DNA of 64,000 bases from Bradyrhizobium sp. C9 (GCF_002532045.1 NZ_NWTG01000024.1:45236-109235); one strand, 5' to 3'. Counted from the stretch's first letter, positions 45,028 through 54,114 are shown. The notes: generated by a model not told the origin, from the sequence alone. Translations and numbers: made by a program.

Positions 45028-46755
45028 ATGAGCCTTCACGAAATCGCCGGGACGGTGTGCCGAGCGCTGACCGCCAGGAAGGACGGCCCGTCGCTTTATG
45101 ACGTCTGCGACCCCGTGCTGCAGGCCTATCGCGGCGGCGATGCCCATCTCGGAAAATTCTACCGGACCGCACTCGGCAATCCGCCGCTGCGCGCGCTGCT
45201 CCGCCGCACCGGGCTTCCAGCGCTGAAGGACCCCGACCGCCTGGCCGGCCTGCGCGCGGCGCTGACGCAAGCGCGCGACGCCGCGACGCCGGACTGGGCC
45301 GCGATCGGCGCCCCGGTCGCCGACCTGATGGACGGCATCGGCGTGCGCCACCCTGCCCCGCCGGCCGCGGCGGCCCACAGCCACCCGCCCGCGATGGCCG
45401 AGGTCGACCGCGTGATCCGCGCCGCCGGCGCGCATCTGCTGCGCTCGTTCGCCAAGAACGGCTTCATCCCGACCTATGCCGCCTTCAACCTGATCGGCGA
45501 CCCCGACATCAGCGGGCGCGAGATGCTGATGGCGCTGACCGGGCTGAACGCACGCGGCTACAAGAACTCGACCTTGCTGTTCAGCCTGGCGCGAATCTTC
45601 ATCGCGCATTCGCCGGCGCGCGCGCTGATCAACCCGCCATGGCGCGGCATCGCCGAGCCGATGTGGGAGCCGGTGCAGATCCGCCACCGCTCGGCCTATT
45701 ACGACGCGTTCTTCACCGAGGCGCTGCTGAGTTTTGTCGAGACCGGACTCGCCTCATCGGATGAGGCGGGCGCTGCGCGGCGCGCGATCGCCGACATGGT
45801 GGACTTCTGCCTCAAGACCAGCGCCGAGGAGGTGCCGTCGTATGACGGCTCGATCGTGAAGGTGATCACCGCACTGGCGCCGGGACGACACCCGCGCTTC
45901 TCGCGCTTCTTCGCCCAGATCAAGCAGGACCTCGGCTTCGGCGTCTATGTGCCCGACTGCGACACCACCGCGTGTTCGTTCTCGGCCGCTACGCAGGCCG
46001 GCTCCGACGATCCGATCCTGCAGCAGCCGCTGCTGGATTTCTACCGCGGCTACCAGGTCCGCGCCGGCGCCAACGAGCCTGTTGTCACCGTGCCGCTCAA
46101 CGACAATATCGATTACGAAGGCGGTGTCGTCACCTGGATCGACAATCTCAGGGGTGAGCGTCCCTATGGCAACGACCTCGATCCGACGCTGAACCTCGAC
46201 ATCCTCGAGGTCTCGTTCCGCAATCTCGCCCGCTGGCAGATCATCGAGACGCCGCAGCGGCTGGAGACAGTGCATCGCATCATCGCGTTCCAGAAGAATC
46301 TGGTCGAAAGCGGCGCATTCAGGAATCCGCGCTCGCATATCTATTATCTGCCGGAGCTCTATTCGGCTTATTTCGGGCGCTGCTACGCCGCCTTCATCGC
46401 GCTGCCGCTGGCGGCGCAGCGCATCATCGATCCCGGCAATGTGTTCGCGCTGATCCGCGCCCGCGTGCTCGGCTATGTCCAAGGCGAGCTGATTGCGCAT
46501 GAGATGAACCCGTTCGACGCCGCGCTCGCGCTGATGGCGCTGGCGCATCTCGGCGCCGAGGTCTCGAGCTTCACGCCGGCGCTGCACTGCATCGTGCAGG
46601 GCCTCGGCGAGGGCGGTCGCAAGGGGCCCTACCAAGCCTATGAATGGAACAAGATGAAGACGCCGACGCGGATCCTGGTCGGCGGCCCCGAGGTAACGTC
46701 GGCCTTCGTGCTGATGGCCCTCGCGCTGGCGAAGCGACGAATGGCCGCGGTGTAG
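45028..46755 (+). CDS. Unrecognised protein with a terpene-cyclase-like DxDT motif
   Basis: 575 residues from ATG 45028 (GAGAAAGG upstream); no signal peptide. I do not recognise a named family. Residues 310-315 read Asp-Cys-Asp-Thr-Thr-Ala, close to the DxDDTA acid motif of class II terpene cyclases and squalene-hopene cyclases, and followed by an aromatic (CSF). Downstream, YGNDLDPTLNLDILE (about residues 393-407) resembles the NDxDxVVNANVL segment of prenyltransferase/squalene-oxidase-repeat proteins. The predicted all-helical, Ala-rich architecture fits an alpha/alpha barrel. It stands alone with a possible CRP-controlled promoter. Substrate and reaction are unknown. Confidence 0.6.
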   Translation: MSLHEIAGTVCRALTARKDGPSLYDVCDPVLQAYRGGDAHLGKFYRTALGNPPLRALLRRTGLPALKDPDRLAGLRAALTQARDAATPDWAAIGAPVADLMDGIGVRHPAPPAAAAHSHPPAMAEVDRVIRAAGAHLLRSFAKNGFIPTYAAFNLIGDPDISGREMLMALTGLNARGYKNSTLLFSLARIFIAHSPARALINPPWRGIAEPMWEPVQIRHRSAYYDAFFTEALLSFVETGLASSDEAGAARRAIADMVDFCLKTSAEEVPSYDGSIVKVITALAPGRHPRFSRFFAQIKQDLGFGVYVPDCDTTACSFSAATQAGSDDPILQQPLLDFYRGYQVRAGANEPVVTVPLNDNIDYEGGVVTWIDNLRGERPYGNDLDPTLNLDILEVSFRNLARWQIIETPQRLETVHRIIAFQKNLVESGAFRNPRSHIYYLPELYSAYFGRCYAAFIALPLAAQRIIDPGNVFALIRARVLGYVQGELIAHEMNPFDAALALMALAHLGAEVSSFTPALHCIVQGLGEGGRKGPYQAYEWNKMKTPTRILVGGPEVTSAFVLMALALAKRRMAAV

Positions 46756-46759
46756 GTGC

Positions 46760-46847
46760 GTAGCCCGGATGGAGCACAGCGCAATCCGGGGACTACCCTT
46801 TCAACGAAAACACTGTCCCGGATTACGCTGCGCTCCATCCGGGCTAC
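46760..46847. repeat. Palindromic intergenic repeat, GTAGCCCGGATGG family
   Basis: 31-base inverted arms (46760-46790 and 46817-46847) that agree at 29 positions, four bases after the preceding stop codon. A truncated fragment GTAGCCCGGATG is also near 58056. Confidence 0.88.
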
Positions 46848-47015
46848 GGGACTGCGAATGGCGCATTCATGAACGGATGACGCGAAGTTGAAACTGGCGG
46901 AAACACGACACCACTGGCAGGGTTGCCCAATTGCCCGCACAATCCTTGACGATCCTTTGCCTTGCCGATCCTCTGGGCGCTGAACGCTGAACGAAAAACC
47001 TGGCCGGGAACGCCG

Positions 47016-47741
47016 ATGCTCAAGACGCTGCTCACTGCTGGCCTGCTGTTGTCGCTGCCGACGCTGGCTGTCGCCGCCGACATCACCGGCGTGCCGAAGA
47101 TCCGCGACGGCGATCAGGTCATGATCGGCAGCGTCAAGATCCGGCTCGGCGGCATCGACGCGCCGTCGACCGACCAGCTCTGTCTCAACACCAAGGGCGA
47201 GCGCTGGACCTGCGGCGTCGCCGCGCGCGACGAGCTGATCAAGCATGCCGGCAACAAGAGCTGGACCTGCCACGCGCGCACGATCGATCGCCGCGGCCGC
47301 ACCATCGCGCGCTGCGAGGTCGACGGCGAGGACATCCAGAAGTGGATGGTCAGCAATGGCTGGGCGCTGGCCTACACCCGCATCTCGCATGACTACGAGC
47401 CGGACGAGAAGGCGGCACGCGAGGCCAAGGCCGGGATGTGGCAGGGCGCGTTCATCGCGCCGTGGGACTGGCGAGTGCGCAACAAGAAGACCACGGTGCT
47501 CGGCGCCGTGAAGCCGCCGGATGGCGCCAACGCGATCCTGCTCGCCTCGGCCTCCGGCCCGGTGGCGCCCTCGCCCGACTGCACCATCAAGGGCAACGTC
47601 AACCGTTCCGGCGAATGCATCTTCCACCAGCGAAGCAGCCGCTGGTACGCCAAGATCGAGATGAAGATCAGCAAGGGCACGCGCTGGTTCTGCTCGGTCG
47701 AGGAAGCCGAGGCCGCCGGCTGCCGCGAGACGCGGCGCTAG
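47016..47741 (+). CDS. Secreted SNase-like (thermonuclease family) protein
   Basis: 241 residues from ATG 47016 with signal peptide about 1-21 (LLTAGLLLSLPTLAVAA). SNase-like OB-fold: IRDGDQVMIGSVKIRLGGIDAPS, RTIDRRGRTIARCEVDGEDI, WMVSNGWALAYTR. Catalytic Arg candidates are in KIRLGGI and DRRGRT; the Glu usual in the IDAPE motif is replaced by Ser (IDAPSTDQLC), so activity is uncertain. A Cys-rich C-terminal extension (CTIKGNVNRSGECIF, about residue 195 on) is an added region common in rhizobial members. It lies 33 bases before the LssY-C-like gene. Confidence 0.85.
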   Translation: MLKTLLTAGLLLSLPTLAVAADITGVPKIRDGDQVMIGSVKIRLGGIDAPSTDQLCLNTKGERWTCGVAARDELIKHAGNKSWTCHARTIDRRGRTIARCEVDGEDIQKWMVSNGWALAYTRISHDYEPDEKAAREAKAGMWQGAFIAPWDWRVRNKKTTVLGAVKPPDGANAILLASASGPVAPSPDCTIKGNVNRSGECIFHQRSSRWYAKIEMKISKGTRWFCSVEEAEAAGCRETRR

Positions 47742-47774
47742 AGCGCGCGACGCACCGATTCGGAAGTCTGTGCC

Positions 47775-48614
47775 GTGACCGATGTCGAGATCGATCCGCC
47801 TTCAGCGCACCGGCGCAGCCGCCTCCGGCAGGCGCAGATGCTGCTGCTGTTCGTTCTGGTCACCTATCTGATCGCGGCCTATCTGGTGCTGCCGGCGCTG
47901 TGGACGCATTACGAGCATCAGAAGGGCCTCGCCAATCTGCCGATGGTGACCCGCACCGCGCAGGGCATTCCCGGCGATCCCATGAATGTCGGGCTGATCG
48001 GCGACACCAGGGACGTGGTCTGCGCGATGCACGAGGCCGGCTGGTTCCCGGCCGATCCGGTCACGCTGAAATCCTCGATCGAAATCGTCGGCTCCGTGCT
48101 GCTCGATCGTCCCTACAAGGATGCGCCGGTGAGCAATTTGTTCTATCTCGGCCGCCGCGAGGACCTCGCCTTCGAACGGCCGGTTGGCACAAGCGCGGAT
48201 CGCCGCAACCATGTCCGGCTCTGGCGGGTGCTCGATCAGGGTCAGGAAAAGCGCCCGGTGTGGCTCGGCGCTGCGACGCTCGACCGCAGTGTCGGCGTCA
48301 GTCATTACACCGGCGCGGTGACGCACCACATCGCGGCCGACCTCGATGCCGAACGCGCGCTGCTCGCGACCGACCTCGAGTCCGCCGGCATGGTCACCGC
48401 GAAATACCAGGTCACCGGCATCGGCCCGACCTTCGACGGGCATAATGGCGGCGGCGACCTGTATTACACCGACGGCGAAATCTGGGTGATGCGGCTGGTC
48501 GAGGCCTGCCGCAAGAACGACGGCACCGTCGAGCAGATTCCGAGCCCCGCCGCGACCCAGTTCAAGGACCAGATCTGGCGCTCCGTGGTCGAGGCCATCG
48601 ACCAAGACAAATAG
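47775..48614 (+). CDS. Membrane-anchored LssY C-terminal domain-like protein
   Basis: 279 residues from the ATG at 47775, with one TM near residues 22-42 (MLLLFVLVTYLIAAYLVLPAL). The soluble part resembles the LssY_C domain: GLIGDTRDVVCAMHEAGWFPADPVTL, LFYLGRREDLAFE, HVRLWRV, and HHIAADLDAER. Function unknown; LssY_C is often fused to PAP2 phosphatases, but none is here. It lies 33 bases after the SNase-like gene, suggesting an operon. Confidence 0.75.
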   Translation: MTDVEIDPPSAHRRSRLRQAQMLLLFVLVTYLIAAYLVLPALWTHYEHQKGLANLPMVTRTAQGIPGDPMNVGLIGDTRDVVCAMHEAGWFPADPVTLKSSIEIVGSVLLDRPYKDAPVSNLFYLGRREDLAFERPVGTSADRRNHVRLWRVLDQGQEKRPVWLGAATLDRSVGVSHYTGAVTHHIAADLDAERALLATDLESAGMVTAKYQVTGIGPTFDGHNGGGDLYYTDGEIWVMRLVEACRKNDGTVEQIPSPAATQFKDQIWRSVVEAIDQDK

Positions 48615-48748
48615 AGCGGCTGTGTCCCGCGCTTTTGGAAACGCTGGATTGCTTGGACCTGCTCGCAATCGCGGCCGCGATGGCATATCCTCACGGCTTG
48701 ACCCCTCACACGCATGATTTGCGCTCTTTACCCAAAAGGAACAGGACG

Positions 48749-49933
48749 ATGACCGTTCGCGCGGGCCGGGAATTTCTGGCCATCCCCGGGCCCACCACGA
48801 TGCCCGATCAGGTGCTGCAGGCGATGCATCGTCCGGCGCTCGATATCTACTCCGCCGAGATGTTCGAACTGACCGAAAGCCTGCTGCGCGATCTCTCGAA
48901 GCTGTTCGCCACCATGGGAAAGTCCTACATCTACATCGCCAACGGCCACGGCGCCTGGGAGGCGACGCTCTCCAACGTGCTGTCGCGCGGCGACAAGGTG
49001 CTGGTGCTGGAGAGCGGACGCTTTGCGATCGGCTGGGGCCAGGCGGCGGCCGCGATGGGCGCCGATGTCGAGGTGTTGAAGGGTGACTGGCGCCGCGCGA
49101 TCCGCCCGGCGGAGGTCGAGGAGCGGCTGCGCCGCGACAAGGAACACAAGATCAAGGCGATCCTCGCCGTGCAGGTCGACACCGCGTCGGGCGCCTATAA
49201 CGACATCGAGGCGATCGGCAAGGCGATCAAGGCCGCAGGCCATCCCGCGCTGTTCATGGTCGACACCGTCGCCTCGCTCGGCTGCATGCCGTTCGAGATG
49301 GACAAATGGTATGTCGACGTCGCGATGAGTGGCTCGCAGAAAGGCCTGATGACGCCGCCCGGCCTCGGCTTCGTCGCCGCCAATGACCGCGCCTGGGACG
49401 CGCACAAGAAGGCCGATCTGCGCACGCCCTATTGGGACTGGACCGAGCGCGAGGGCTCCGAGCACTACCGAAAGTATGCCGGCACCGCGCCGGTGCATCT
49501 GCTGTTCGCACTGCGCGAGGCGATCAACATGCTGCATGCCGAGGGCCTGGAGAACGCGTTCGAAAGGCATCGGCTGCTGGGTGAAGCCGTGCGCCGCGCC
49601 GTCGCCGTCTGGGGCGAGGGCCAGGTGCTCGGCTTCAACATCGCCGAACCCAATGAGCGCTCCAACACGGTGACGACCGTGACCGTGAAGGGCGCCGATC
49701 CCGCCGCGATCCAGCGCTATGCCAAGGAGAAATGCGGCGTGGTGCTCGGCACCGGCATCGGCGATTTGCAGGGCCAGGCGTTCCGCATCGCGCATATGGG
49801 CCACGTCAACGCGCCGATGATCCTCGGCACGCTCGGCGTCGTCGAGGTCGCGCTCACGGCGCTGAACATCCCGCACGGCAAGGCCGGCGCCGACGCCGCC
49901 ATCCAGTGGCTCGGCGAGAACGTGAAGGCGTAG
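48749..49933 (+). CDS. Serine-glyoxylate-type aminotransferase (class V, PLP)
   Basis: 394 residues from ATG 48749 with AAGGAACAGG upstream. It is a class V aminotransferase of the alanine/serine-glyoxylate group: N-terminal FLAIPGPTTMPDQVLQAMHRP, PLP-phosphate stretch YIYIANGHGAWEATLSN, PLP Asp in FMVDTVASLG and the PLP-binding Lys in MSGSQKGLMTPPG. It transfers the amino group of serine or alanine to glyoxylate, linking photorespiratory-type C2 or C1 metabolism. It stands alone, followed by the IS-interrupted repeat. Confidence 0.92.
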   Translation: MTVRAGREFLAIPGPTTMPDQVLQAMHRPALDIYSAEMFELTESLLRDLSKLFATMGKSYIYIANGHGAWEATLSNVLSRGDKVLVLESGRFAIGWGQAAAAMGADVEVLKGDWRRAIRPAEVEERLRRDKEHKIKAILAVQVDTASGAYNDIEAIGKAIKAAGHPALFMVDTVASLGCMPFEMDKWYVDVAMSGSQKGLMTPPGLGFVAANDRAWDAHKKADLRTPYWDWTEREGSEHYRKYAGTAPVHLLFALREAINMLHAEGLENAFERHRLLGEAVRRAVAVWGEGQVLGFNIAEPNERSNTVTTVTVKGADPAAIQRYAKEKCGVVLGTGIGDLQGQAFRIAHMGHVNAPMILGTLGVVEVALTALNIPHGKAGADAAIQWLGENVKA

Positions 49934-49984
49934 GCTGCCTCGCGACGTGGCTGCGGGATGAGCATGCTCATCCCGTCATCCTGA

Positions 49985-50915
49985 GAGCCTGACTGAAAAA
50001 GCAGTGAGTGATTTCGGTTGGCTGTGATTCCTTCGGATTTGCGAAGATTCGAGGGAGGGCACGATGCCGTGGACCGAAATCACTCGCGTCGAGTATCAGC
50101 GCAATGGGCTGCGCTACACAAGCGACCTGACCGATCGGGAGTGGGCGCTGATTGCCCGACAGATGCCGCCGCGGCGGCGGCTGGGGAGACCGCGGGAAGT
50201 CGATTTGCGCGAGGTCGTACAGGCGATCCTCTACATCCTGTCGACCGGGTGCCAATGGCGGGCCTTGCCGAAGGAGTTCCCACCGTATTCGACGGTTCAA
50301 GGGTATTTCTATGCTTGGCGCGATACCGGACGCTGGCAGAAGATTGTCAAACGTCTGGTCCGGCGTGCCCGCCAGCAGCTTGGGCGCAAGCCCAGCCCGA
50401 CCGCAGCTGTGATCGACAGCCAGAGTGCGCCAACGACCCAAGCTGGCGGCGCGCGGGGCTACGACCCCGGCAAGCGCATTTGCGGGCGTAAGCGGCATAT
50501 CGTCACCGACACCGATGGCCTGCTGCTGGCCGTCCATGTCCATCCTGCCAATGTTCAGGACTGCCACGGCGCCGTTCCGGTGCTGGAGCGACTACGCCGC
50601 CGCTTCCCCAAGCTGCACCACGTCTTTGCCGACCGTGTTTACCGCGGCGAGCAGCTTCTCAAAGCCCTGGCTCATTGCAAGCCGTGGACGATCGAGATCG
50701 TCCAGCGACCGCATGGCGTCAAAGGCTTCCAGCTCTTGCCTCGGCGCTGGGTGGTCGAACGCACCTTCGCCTGGTGCGGTAGGTGCCGCCGCCTTGCCAA
50801 AGACTTCGAAGGGTCAGCCGCAACCGAGACCGCCTGGATCCTCGTCGCACACCTCAGGCTACTAACCAGGCGCTTGGCATGCCCAAAAACATTCAGCGCT
50901 TTTTGAGTCAGACTC
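49985..50915 (+). mobile_element. IS5-family insertion sequence (IS1031-like), intact
   Basis: 931 bases with terminal inverted repeats GAGCCTGACTGAAAAAGC (49985-50002) and, at the right, the complement of GAGTCTGACTCAAAAAGC (50898-50915); 16 of 18 bases match. A 3-base target duplication TGA lies at 49982-49984 and 50916-50918, the TNA type seen with the IS1031 group. It contains one intact transposase gene. Confidence 0.93.
50064..50906 (+). CDS. IS5-family transposase, intact DDE
   Basis: 280 residues from ATG 50064 with GGAGGG upstream. N-terminal DUF4096-like domain (TSDLTDREWALIARQMP, ILYILSTGCQWRALP), then the RNase-H-like DDE domain. Catalytic residues: Asp118 (AAVIDSQS), Asp190 (HVFADRVY) and Glu232 (RRWVVERTFAW), all present with no frameshift, so the element may be active. 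The stop overlaps the right inverted repeat. Confidence 0.97.
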   Translation: MPWTEITRVEYQRNGLRYTSDLTDREWALIARQMPPRRRLGRPREVDLREVVQAILYILSTGCQWRALPKEFPPYSTVQGYFYAWRDTGRWQKIVKRLVRRARQQLGRKPSPTAAVIDSQSAPTTQAGGARGYDPGKRICGRKRHIVTDTDGLLLAVHVHPANVQDCHGAVPVLERLRRRFPKLHHVFADRVYRGEQLLKALAHCKPWTIEIVQRPHGVKGFQLLPRRWVVERTFAWCGRCRRLAKDFEGSAATETAWILVAHLRLLTRRLACPKTFSAF

Positions 50916-51146
50916 TGAGGAGGCCGCAAAGCGGCCGTCTCGAAGGATCGACGGCCGTGCTCTCACCGCGAGCGAGTCGGAGTGCAGGGAAATAGCCGGG
51001 CCGTGCATCCTTCGAGACGCGCTGCGCGCTCCTCAGGATGACGGGAAAGGGTTCATCGGGGTGACCAAGCGCCGGCGAATATTCGCCCATTGACGCCCGC
51101 AATGCTTGCTTCATGATCGATGCGCGATCCGCGCGAGATCATCACG

Positions 51147-51482
51147 ATGGGCATCTACGTCTACATGCTTCGCTGCGCCGACAACTCCTTCTACGTCGGC
51201 AGCACCACGGGTGACGATCTCGCGCCGCGTATCGAACAGCACAACACGGGCGCCTTCCCAGGCTACACCTATAGTCGCCGACCGGTCGTCCTCGTCTGGT
51301 CGGAGCATTTCGAGCGCATCACCGACGGCATCGCAGCCGAGCGGCAGATCAAGGGCTGGAGTCGGGCGAAGAAGGAAGCGCTGATCAAATCGGATTGGGA
51401 AACCGTCAGGCGGTTCGCGCGTCGTCGCGCTGGCGCACCGCGAGCTAAATCCGGAGCCGATGACCCCTCCCCGTCATCCTGA
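51147..51482 (+). CDS. GIY-YIG domain nuclease (UvrC/YhbQ-like)
   Basis: 111 residues from ATG 51147; an ATG-like extension to 51120 is possible. It has a single GIY-YIG domain: MGIYVYMLRCADNSFYVGST (the paired YVY and YVG elements), Arg in PRIEQHNTG and Glu in IAAERQIKGW. Such proteins cut DNA or act as repair endonucleases. The last residues (after about 100, GADDPSPSS) are encoded in the flanking palindromic repeat; the stop TGA at 51480 is part of it. Confidence 0.85.
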   Translation: MGIYVYMLRCADNSFYVGSTTGDDLAPRIEQHNTGAFPGYTYSRRPVVLVWSEHFERITDGIAAERQIKGWSRAKKEALIKSDWETVRRFARRRAGAPRAKSGADDPSPSS

Positions 51483-51607
51483 GGTGCGAGCTCTTGCGAG
51501 CCTCGAAGGATCGACGGCCCCGGTGTGGCCACAAGGACTCTAGACGCGGATATAGTCGGGCCGTCGATCCTTCGAGGCTCGCTCCGCTCGCGCCTCAGGA
51601 TGACGGG
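51471..51607. repeat. Palindromic repeat, CCCGTCATCCTGAGG family (intact copy)
   Basis: Inverted arms of about 49 bases at 51471-51518 and 51559-51607 with small mismatches. Overlaps the 3' end of the GIY-YIG gene. Confidence 0.9.
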
Positions 51608-51752
51608 ACAGCGGCCATGTGATGACAGAAGGAAGGAGGCGCCACGACTTTTGGAGGAGGCCCCCAACACTTTTCGCCGTCATCGTTTTCCGCTTTACTG
51701 CCGGCAACCGCCGGGCACGGATCCCTGCAGCATAACAAGATGGAGGGATCGC

Positions 51753-52814
51753 TTGGCATCGGTGGAACTGCGTGGCCTGGTCAAGCGGTTTGGATCGTTT
51801 GTCGCGGTTGATGACGTCTCGCTCACGATCGACCACGGCCAGCTGGTTTGCCTGCTCGGACCGTCCGGCTGCGGCAAGACCACGACGCTGCGGCTGATCG
51901 CGGGATTCCTCGAGCCATCCGGCGGCGAGATCCGTGTCGGCGACCGCGTCGTGTCGTCAAAGGCGCACACGCTGCCGCCCGAGCAGCGCAACATGTCGAT
52001 GATCTTCCAGAGCTACGCGCTGTGGCCGCATATGACGGTGGCCGAGAATATCGTCTATGGGCTGCGCCTGCGCAAAATGGATCGCGACACCATCGCGAAA
52101 AAGCTCGCCGCGATCCTGGCAACCACCAAGCTGGAGCCGCTGGCGCAACGCTATCCGGGCGAACTCTCCGGCGGCCAGCAACAGCGCGTCGCGCTGGCAC
52201 GCGCGCTGATCGTCGGCCCCGAGACGCTGCTGCTCGACGAGCCGCTGTCCAATCTCGACGCCAATCTGCGCGAGGAGATGCGGTTCGAAATCCGCCGCCT
52301 GCACGACGAATATCGCTACACCACGGTGTACGTCACCCACGATCAATCCGAGGCGATGACCACGGCCGACCTGATCGCGGTGATGAACGCCGGCAAGATC
52401 GACCAGCTCGGCAGCCCTGAAGACATCTATGCGCGACCGGAATCCGAATTCGTGGCGCGCTTCATCGGCGCGGCCAACGTGATCAAGGGCACCGCGCGCG
52501 ATGCGACCCATGTCGAATTCGCCGGCGCGACGCTTGCGGTGGTCGGCGCCAGGCTCACGGCCGGCCAGAGCGCGCCGGTCGCGATCCGCCAACATGAAAT
52601 CCAGCTCTCGACGCAGGCTCCCGCGGCGGCGCAGAACACGCTGAAGGCCGTCGTGACGCGACAGGTCTATCTCGGCATGAACCGCGACTACATGGTGGAG
52701 ACCTCTGACGGCACCTCGCTGCGGGTGACCACGCCGACGGAGACCGCGGTCGAGAAAGGCAGCGAGGTCTGGCTGACGCTGCCGGCGGAACGCTGCCGGG
52801 CGCTCAGTCGGTAA
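51753..52814 (+). CDS. ABC transporter ATPase (FbpC/PotA-like)
   Basis: 353 residues from TTG 51753, chosen for the GGAGGG at 51742-51747. Walker A is GPSGCGKTT, Q-loop QSYALWP, signature LSGGQQQR, Walker B LLLDEP, and H-loop VTHDQSE. The C-terminal TOBE-type domain starts near residue 245. It energises import by the permease at 54115. Ligand may be ferric iron, a polyamine or a phosphonate; FbpC-type ATPases are the closest by order. Confidence 0.93.
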   Translation: MASVELRGLVKRFGSFVAVDDVSLTIDHGQLVCLLGPSGCGKTTTLRLIAGFLEPSGGEIRVGDRVVSSKAHTLPPEQRNMSMIFQSYALWPHMTVAENIVYGLRLRKMDRDTIAKKLAAILATTKLEPLAQRYPGELSGGQQQRVALARALIVGPETLLLDEPLSNLDANLREEMRFEIRRLHDEYRYTTVYVTHDQSEAMTTADLIAVMNAGKIDQLGSPEDIYARPESEFVARFIGAANVIKGTARDATHVEFAGATLAVVGARLTAGQSAPVAIRQHEIQLSTQAPAAAQNTLKAVVTRQVYLGMNRDYMVETSDGTSLRVTTPTETAVEKGSEVWLTLPAERCRALSR

Positions 52815-52837
52815 ACAACAAGAAACCGAGGGACGCG

Positions 52838-53902
52838 ATGCGGAAGCAAATCTCCAGACGCCACGTCCTGATGGGCTCTGCGGCGCTTGCGCTCGGAAAG
52901 GTGTTCGCTTCGCCGGCGCGCGCCGCGGCACCCGAGCCGGCCGCGATCACGCCCGACCTCGTCGCGGCCGCGACCAAGGAAGGCAAGCTCGTGTTCTATT
53001 CGTCGATGGACCTGCCGGTCGGCGAAAGGCTCGGCAAGGCGTTCGAGATTGCCTATCCCGGCATCACGGTGCAGATCGAGCGCTCCGGCTCGGAGCGGCT
53101 GTTCCAGCGCGTGGCGCAGGAATTCGACGCCAACATCCACGCCGCCGACGTCGTCAACAGTGCCGACGCCTCGCACTTCATCCCATGGAAGAAGAGCGGC
53201 TGGCTGATGCCGTTTGTGCCCGAGGACGTCGCCAAGCACTTTCCCGATGGATATCGCGATCCGGACGGCATGGCCGTGACCACGCGGCTGTGGCTGTCGT
53301 CGATCGCCTACAACACCAACCTGGTGAAGGCGGAGGATGCGCCGCAGAGCTTTGCCGATCTGCTCGATCCAAAGTGGATGGGCAAGATGGTGAAGGGTCA
53401 TCCGGCCTATAGCGGCACCATCATGACCACCACGTTCCAGATCGTGCGCGAGCTCGGCTGGCCGTATCTGGAGAAACTCGCGAAGCAGCGGGTGATGCAG
53501 GTGCAATCCTCGACCGATCCGCCGAAGAAGCTCTCGCTCGGCGAGCGCGCTGTCATGGCCGACGGCAATGAATACGGCATCGTGCTGTTGAAGGAAGCCG
53601 GACAGCCGGTCGAGCCGGTCTACCCGACCGAAGGCACGCCGACGATCTCGGGCCCGACCGGGATCTTCGCCACAGCGCCGCATCCGAACGCCGCAAGGCT
53701 GTTCCAGGCCTGGCTGCACACCCGTGCGACCCAGCAATTCTTCGTCGACTTCACCGGCCAATATTCGCTGCACGCGCAGGTGCAGCCGAAGGCCGGCCGG
53801 CGCAAGCTCGCCGACATCAAGCTGATGAAGGAAGATCCAGCGGGGGTGGAAGCGATGACCGAAGAGATCAAGACGCGCTATGCGCGGTTGTTTCGGGTGT
53901 GA
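52838..53902 (+). CDS. ABC transporter solute-binding protein, family 1 (FbpA/AfuA-like)
   Basis: 354 residues. The N-terminus KQISRRHVLMGSAALALGK carries a twin-arginine motif, so Tat export is likely. SBP_bac_1-type two-lobed fold: KEGKLVFYSSMDLPVGERLGKAF, VLNSADASHF and TAPHPNAARLFQAWL. The paired tyrosines typical of FbpA iron binding are not obvious. It is 23 bases after the ATPase gene. Confidence 0.91.
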   Translation: MRKQISRRHVLMGSAALALGKVFASPARAAAPEPAAITPDLVAAATKEGKLVFYSSMDLPVGERLGKAFEIAYPGITVQIERSGSERLFQRVAQEFDANIHAADVVNSADASHFIPWKKSGWLMPFVPEDVAKHFPDGYRDPDGMAVTTRLWLSSIAYNTNLVKAEDAPQSFADLLDPKWMGKMVKGHPAYSGTIMTTTFQIVRELGWPYLEKLAKQRVMQVQSSTDPPKKLSLGERAVMADGNEYGIVLLKEAGQPVEPVYPTEGTPTISGPTGIFATAPHPNAARLFQAWLHTRATQQFFVDFTGQYSLHAQVQPKAGRRKLADIKLMKEDPAGVEAMTEEIKTRYARLFRV

Positions 53903-53931
53903 GGGATGCAGGTCGCGCGCACGCTTCCTTG

Positions 53932-54086
53932 CCTCGCCCCGCTCGCGGGGAGAGGCCGATGCGCATCGCAAGATGCGGGGCGGGTGAGGGAGACTCTCGG
54001 CGCGCTGTGCTCGCCGAAACAGCCCCTCACCCCAACCCTCCAAGAGCAAGCTTCGCTTGTCTCGACCCCGCAAGAGTGGGGCGAGG
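53932..54086. repeat. Palindromic repeat, CCTCGCCCC family, inside an ABC operon
   Basis: Left arm 53932-53950 (CCTCGCCCCGCTCGCGGGG) pairs with 54066-54086. It separates the binding-protein and permease genes. Confidence 0.8.
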
Positions 54087-54114
54087 GAGCTGAGACAGTT
54101 CACCGCGGGTCAAC

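Larger units (their letters stand above)
49972..51045. repeat. Palindromic repeat of the CCCGTCATCCTGAGG family, interrupted by an IS
   Basis: Bases 49972-49984 (CCCGTCATCCTGA) and 50916-51045 together rebuild a repeat of the kind seen intact at 51471-51607; it ends in CTCCTCAGGATGACGGG. The IS at 49985-50915 sits in the left arm. Confidence 0.85.

Noticed and set aside
50916..51146. Possible extra gene between the IS and the GIY-YIG gene
   Set aside because: The stretch is the remainder of the interrupted palindromic repeat plus a short promoter region.
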